NCBI GenBank assembly: GCA_027596035.1
Contig: JADGJA010000817.1
Location: 1-10,256, forward strand
Reading direction: 5' to 3'
DNA: 10,256 nucleotides
Origin: Thoreauomyces humboldtii
Lineage: Eukaryota > Chytridiomycota > Chytridiomycetes > Spizellomycetales > Powellomycetaceae
In this document: piece by piece, positions 8,549 through 10,256 of the stretch
How the letters are laid out: each line of letters starts with the position of its first letter
How positions within the stretch are numbered: position 1 is the stretch's first letter
Position numbers and translations under genes: made by a program
Notes under the pieces: generated by a model
Told to the model about the DNA's origin: nothing
What the model saw: only the letters and a program-made list of their open reading frames with translations
Database searches by the model: none

Positions 8549-9475
8549 TCAATACACGACCTCCACGCTCTTGTTCTTCCATGTCGACTCCTTCGGCACG
8601 CACTCTTCGGCGATAAAGACGGCGAGATCGCCACGGCTGATGAAGGACCCTCCATCGAGCTCCTCTCCGGTCCGATAGCCTCCCTTGGCATCATCGTTCA
8701 TGGCGAAGAAGGCAGGCTGCACCACGATCCAGTCATGAAGCCATCCCGCTGTCGGGTTCCCTTTGATCTTGATGTCCTTGGCCACCCCTCTTTCCTGAAT
8801 TCCGGCATCGGCGTGGGTCAGGCCAGCGGCGCTAGATGATCAAGTACGAGAGTAAGTGTGACTGCAGAAAGGTGCGCATCCCTCAGCGACCCTCGCCCAT
8901 ACCGATAGATCAGAAACTCCAACATCTCCTTGTCTTTGTGAGGCTGGTCGAGGAGCCAGGAATACACAGGCTTCATGCCGCAAGACAGACGGGCGTGAGC
9001 TGCCTCACCGAGTCCACGGGATGACACGACGATCAACCGGGGTTGACGGCCGTAGGCGACCTGGTGAGCGTGGAGAGCCGACAGAACGTTCTGGATGCCG
9101 CGCTGCGTGACACAGATGGGTTCGGTGTTCGTGTGGAGCAAAAGCTGGAAGACCTGCTTCGTCGTCGGTTTGGCGCCTGAATGGTCAACAGAAATCAGTC
9201 AGTTTCTCATGCAAAAGAAACGGGGAGTTTCACTCGTTTTTCGACACCGCACCGATGGAAAAGACGACAAGGTCCAGTTTCTCGCCCACATGGTTGAAGG
9301 CATCCATGACCGACTGCTCGTCCATGGCGTCGCCCTTGATCTTGGTCATGACGGGTCCGTCGACGAGCTCGTCGGGTCGGCGCAGGAAGGCGGTGACGTC
9401 GTGTCCGTCTTTGACGAGGAGTTTGGCAGTGGCGAGGCCGACTCCGCAGGAAGCGCCGAATTGAAGAATATGCAT
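8549..9475 (-). CDS. NAD(P)-binding Rossmann-fold protein (atypical SDR / NmrA-like)
   Basis: Three minus-strand exons, 9475-9253, 9176-8891 and 8831-8549, give 263 residues; introns are 76 and 59 bp. The protein opens with strand 1 and the dinucleotide motif: MHILQFGASCGVGLATAKLL, then HDVTAFLRRPDEL, where the Arg pair after strand 2 suggests NADPH. An acidic residue follows strand 3 (IKGDAMD), and strands 4 and 5 read KLDLVVFSIGA and PRLIVVSSRGLGE. The C-terminal part (WIVVQPAFF, GGYRTGEEL, GGSFISRGDLAVFIAE, KSVEVVY) matches NAD(P)H-binding PF13460-type proteins. I see no Tyr-x-x-x-Lys catalytic pair, so it is either an atypical reductase or a redox-sensing regulator; the substrate cannot be named. 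ATG 9475 is chosen over the in-frame ATG at 9532 because the TATA box at 9555 would start transcription near or beyond 9532. The second donor (GTCGCT at 8890) is weak, so that junction is less sure. Confidence 0.88.
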
Positions 9476-9547
9476 GTTTTGGAAGATGTGGGTATTGTTA
9501 GACTTGAGGATGTGTGAACGATTGGGCATCAACGGGCCGAGAGAGCC

Positions 9548-9555
9548 CTTTTATA
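9548..9555 (-). promoter_or_regulatory. TATA box of the NAD(P)-binding gene
   Basis: TATAAAAG on the minus strand, 80 bp upstream of ATG 9475. A start site about 30 bp downstream leaves a leader of about 50 nt ending in CCAAAAC before ATG, similar to the AAAAC before the RNase T2 ATG. This decides the choice of start codon for the gene. Confidence 0.7.
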
Positions 9556-9861
9556 CCGTACAGTCCCATGTGGTGCGTCGGGCAGGCGGAAGCGGACTCG
9601 ACAGCCCTCACACAGCCATGACCCTCAGCTCAGCCAGACTCCCACGATGCGCCATGCGCCATGATAAGTATCCCCTGTGAAGGGCATACATGTACAGTAC
9701 GCTAGTGTTCGCTGGGTCGACCGGCTTTCCCAAACAAGATCTACGGTGCGCAGCCGTAATGTATGCGGAGATACGGCCCACAACCTAGGCGGGGCTTCGG
9801 GGGCGGGGATTGTCGACAATCTCACCGAGGAGCTAGAGGAGAACCCATCCCATCCCAGACC
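9556..9861. other. Region upstream of the NAD(P)-binding gene
   Basis: No recognisable coding sequence is present. It contains two tandem ATGCGCC copies (9647-9660) next to a GATAAG (9663-9668), the core bound by fungal GATA factors, and the 14-bp palindrome listed separately. If the plus-strand candidate at 9862 is real, this is a divergent promoter. Confidence 0.45.
9808..9821. repeat. Perfect 14-bp palindrome
   Basis: GATTGTCGACAATC reads the same on both strands with no spacer. It sits 40 bp before ATG 9862 and about 330 bp before the NAD(P)-binding gene. Such a site could bind a dimeric regulator, but no known factor is assigned here. Confidence 0.5.
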
Positions 9862-9981
9862 ATGTACGACGACTACAAGTTCGTTCACAAGGAAGAAACT
9901 CTCCAATCCTCGGTCTCGACCATCTCGTCGGAACCAACGTCCTCCTCTCGGCAATCGGACGCATACCTCGTGGGACATTGA
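9862..9981 (+). CDS. Weak candidate first exon or small ORF, unknown function
   Basis: Beginning MYDDYKFVHKEETLQ, this 39-codon frame ends in TGA at 9979. Codons mostly end in C or G, like the real exons here, and the ATG follows a pyrimidine-rich stretch. A GTGGGA at 9970 could be a donor, with acceptors such as GCAGCAG near 10020-10027 leading into a charged stretch (KIPLKEAEGGEGEGK). Another frame across 9850-10070 is also open, so coding is not proven. I do not recognise the product. From 9982 to the right edge nothing else is identifiable. Confidence 0.25.
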   Translation: MYDDYKFVHKEETLQSSVSTISSEPTSSSRQSDAYLVGH

Positions 9982-10187
9982 GGAACGCGGGAAAGAGCGC
10001 GCCGGCGGCAAAAGGCGCGCCGCAGCAGAAGATTCCACTGAAAGAAGCAGAAGGTGGTGAAGGCGAAGGGAAAGACGGGCCTTATTGTCCAGGACGTTCT
10101 TGTACGGTACGGTTCAAAGGAGGTTCGGCGAGTGTCCGGTCCGGTCGTTCTGTGACGCACTTGTCTACTTTAAGCCTCCGAGTCCGC

Positions 10188-10203
10188 GGGGGGGGGGGGG
10201 GGG
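10188..10203 (+). repeat. 16-G homopolymer run
   Basis: Sixteen consecutive G lie 53 bp from the right edge. The run is a poor-quality target for sequencing and could form a quadruplex. The exact count should not be trusted. Confidence 0.85.
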
Positions 10204-10256
10204 TGAAATTGGAAAACCCAACCGAGGAAAGAACCACCCATAAACCCCCCGGCCGG

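Noticed and set aside
9476..9532. Longer N terminus for the NAD(P)-binding protein from the ATG at 9532.
   Set aside because: The TATA box at 9555 leaves too little room, and the Rossmann first strand starts at ATG 9475 as usual for the family.

Overview
The window is nuclear DNA from an intron-rich eukaryote, most likely a zoosporic (flagellated) fungus such as a chytrid. Four genes are split by short introns (58-197 bp) with GT..AG ends. The secreted RNase T2 is of fungal type. The gene at the left edge is a convincing TBC1D31 homologue, a family I know from centrosomes and basal bodies of organisms that build cilia. Placement within zoosporic fungi, or near fungi, is inference; no rRNA or other marker is present.

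Layout, left to right. (1) 1-2887, minus: TBC1D31-like protein, WD40 repeats followed by a TBC domain, ten exons visible, 3' end beyond the window. (2) 2888-4012: divergent intergenic region ending in a TATA box and a pyrimidine-rich leader. (3) 4013-4916, plus: secreted ribonuclease T2, three exons, both catalytic motifs intact. (4) 4917-5534: convergent intergenic region. (5) 5535-7961, minus: six-transmembrane voltage-gated/cyclic-nucleotide-domain channel, seven exons, 637 residues. (6) 7962-8548: intergenic. (7) 8549-9475, minus: 263-residue NAD(P)-binding Rossmann protein, three exons, with its own TATA box. (8) 9476-10256: upstream region with a perfect 14-bp palindrome, a weak candidate first exon on the plus strand, and a 16-G run near the right edge.

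The genes are neighbours rather than an evident pathway: two point to zoospore biology (a ciliary protein and an excitable-membrane channel), one to secreted nutrient scavenging, one to generic redox or regulatory chemistry. Exon models were built by reading all frames and joining pieces at GT..AG sites so that phase is kept and family similarity continues across each junction. Family comparisons are from memory, not from a search.

I found no phage, transposon, CRISPR or gene-cluster system. The item most worth following is the channel: a nine-charge voltage sensor combined with a pore whose filter is VGPQ instead of the potassium GYG, and a cyclic-nucleotide domain lacking the usual FGE glutamate.
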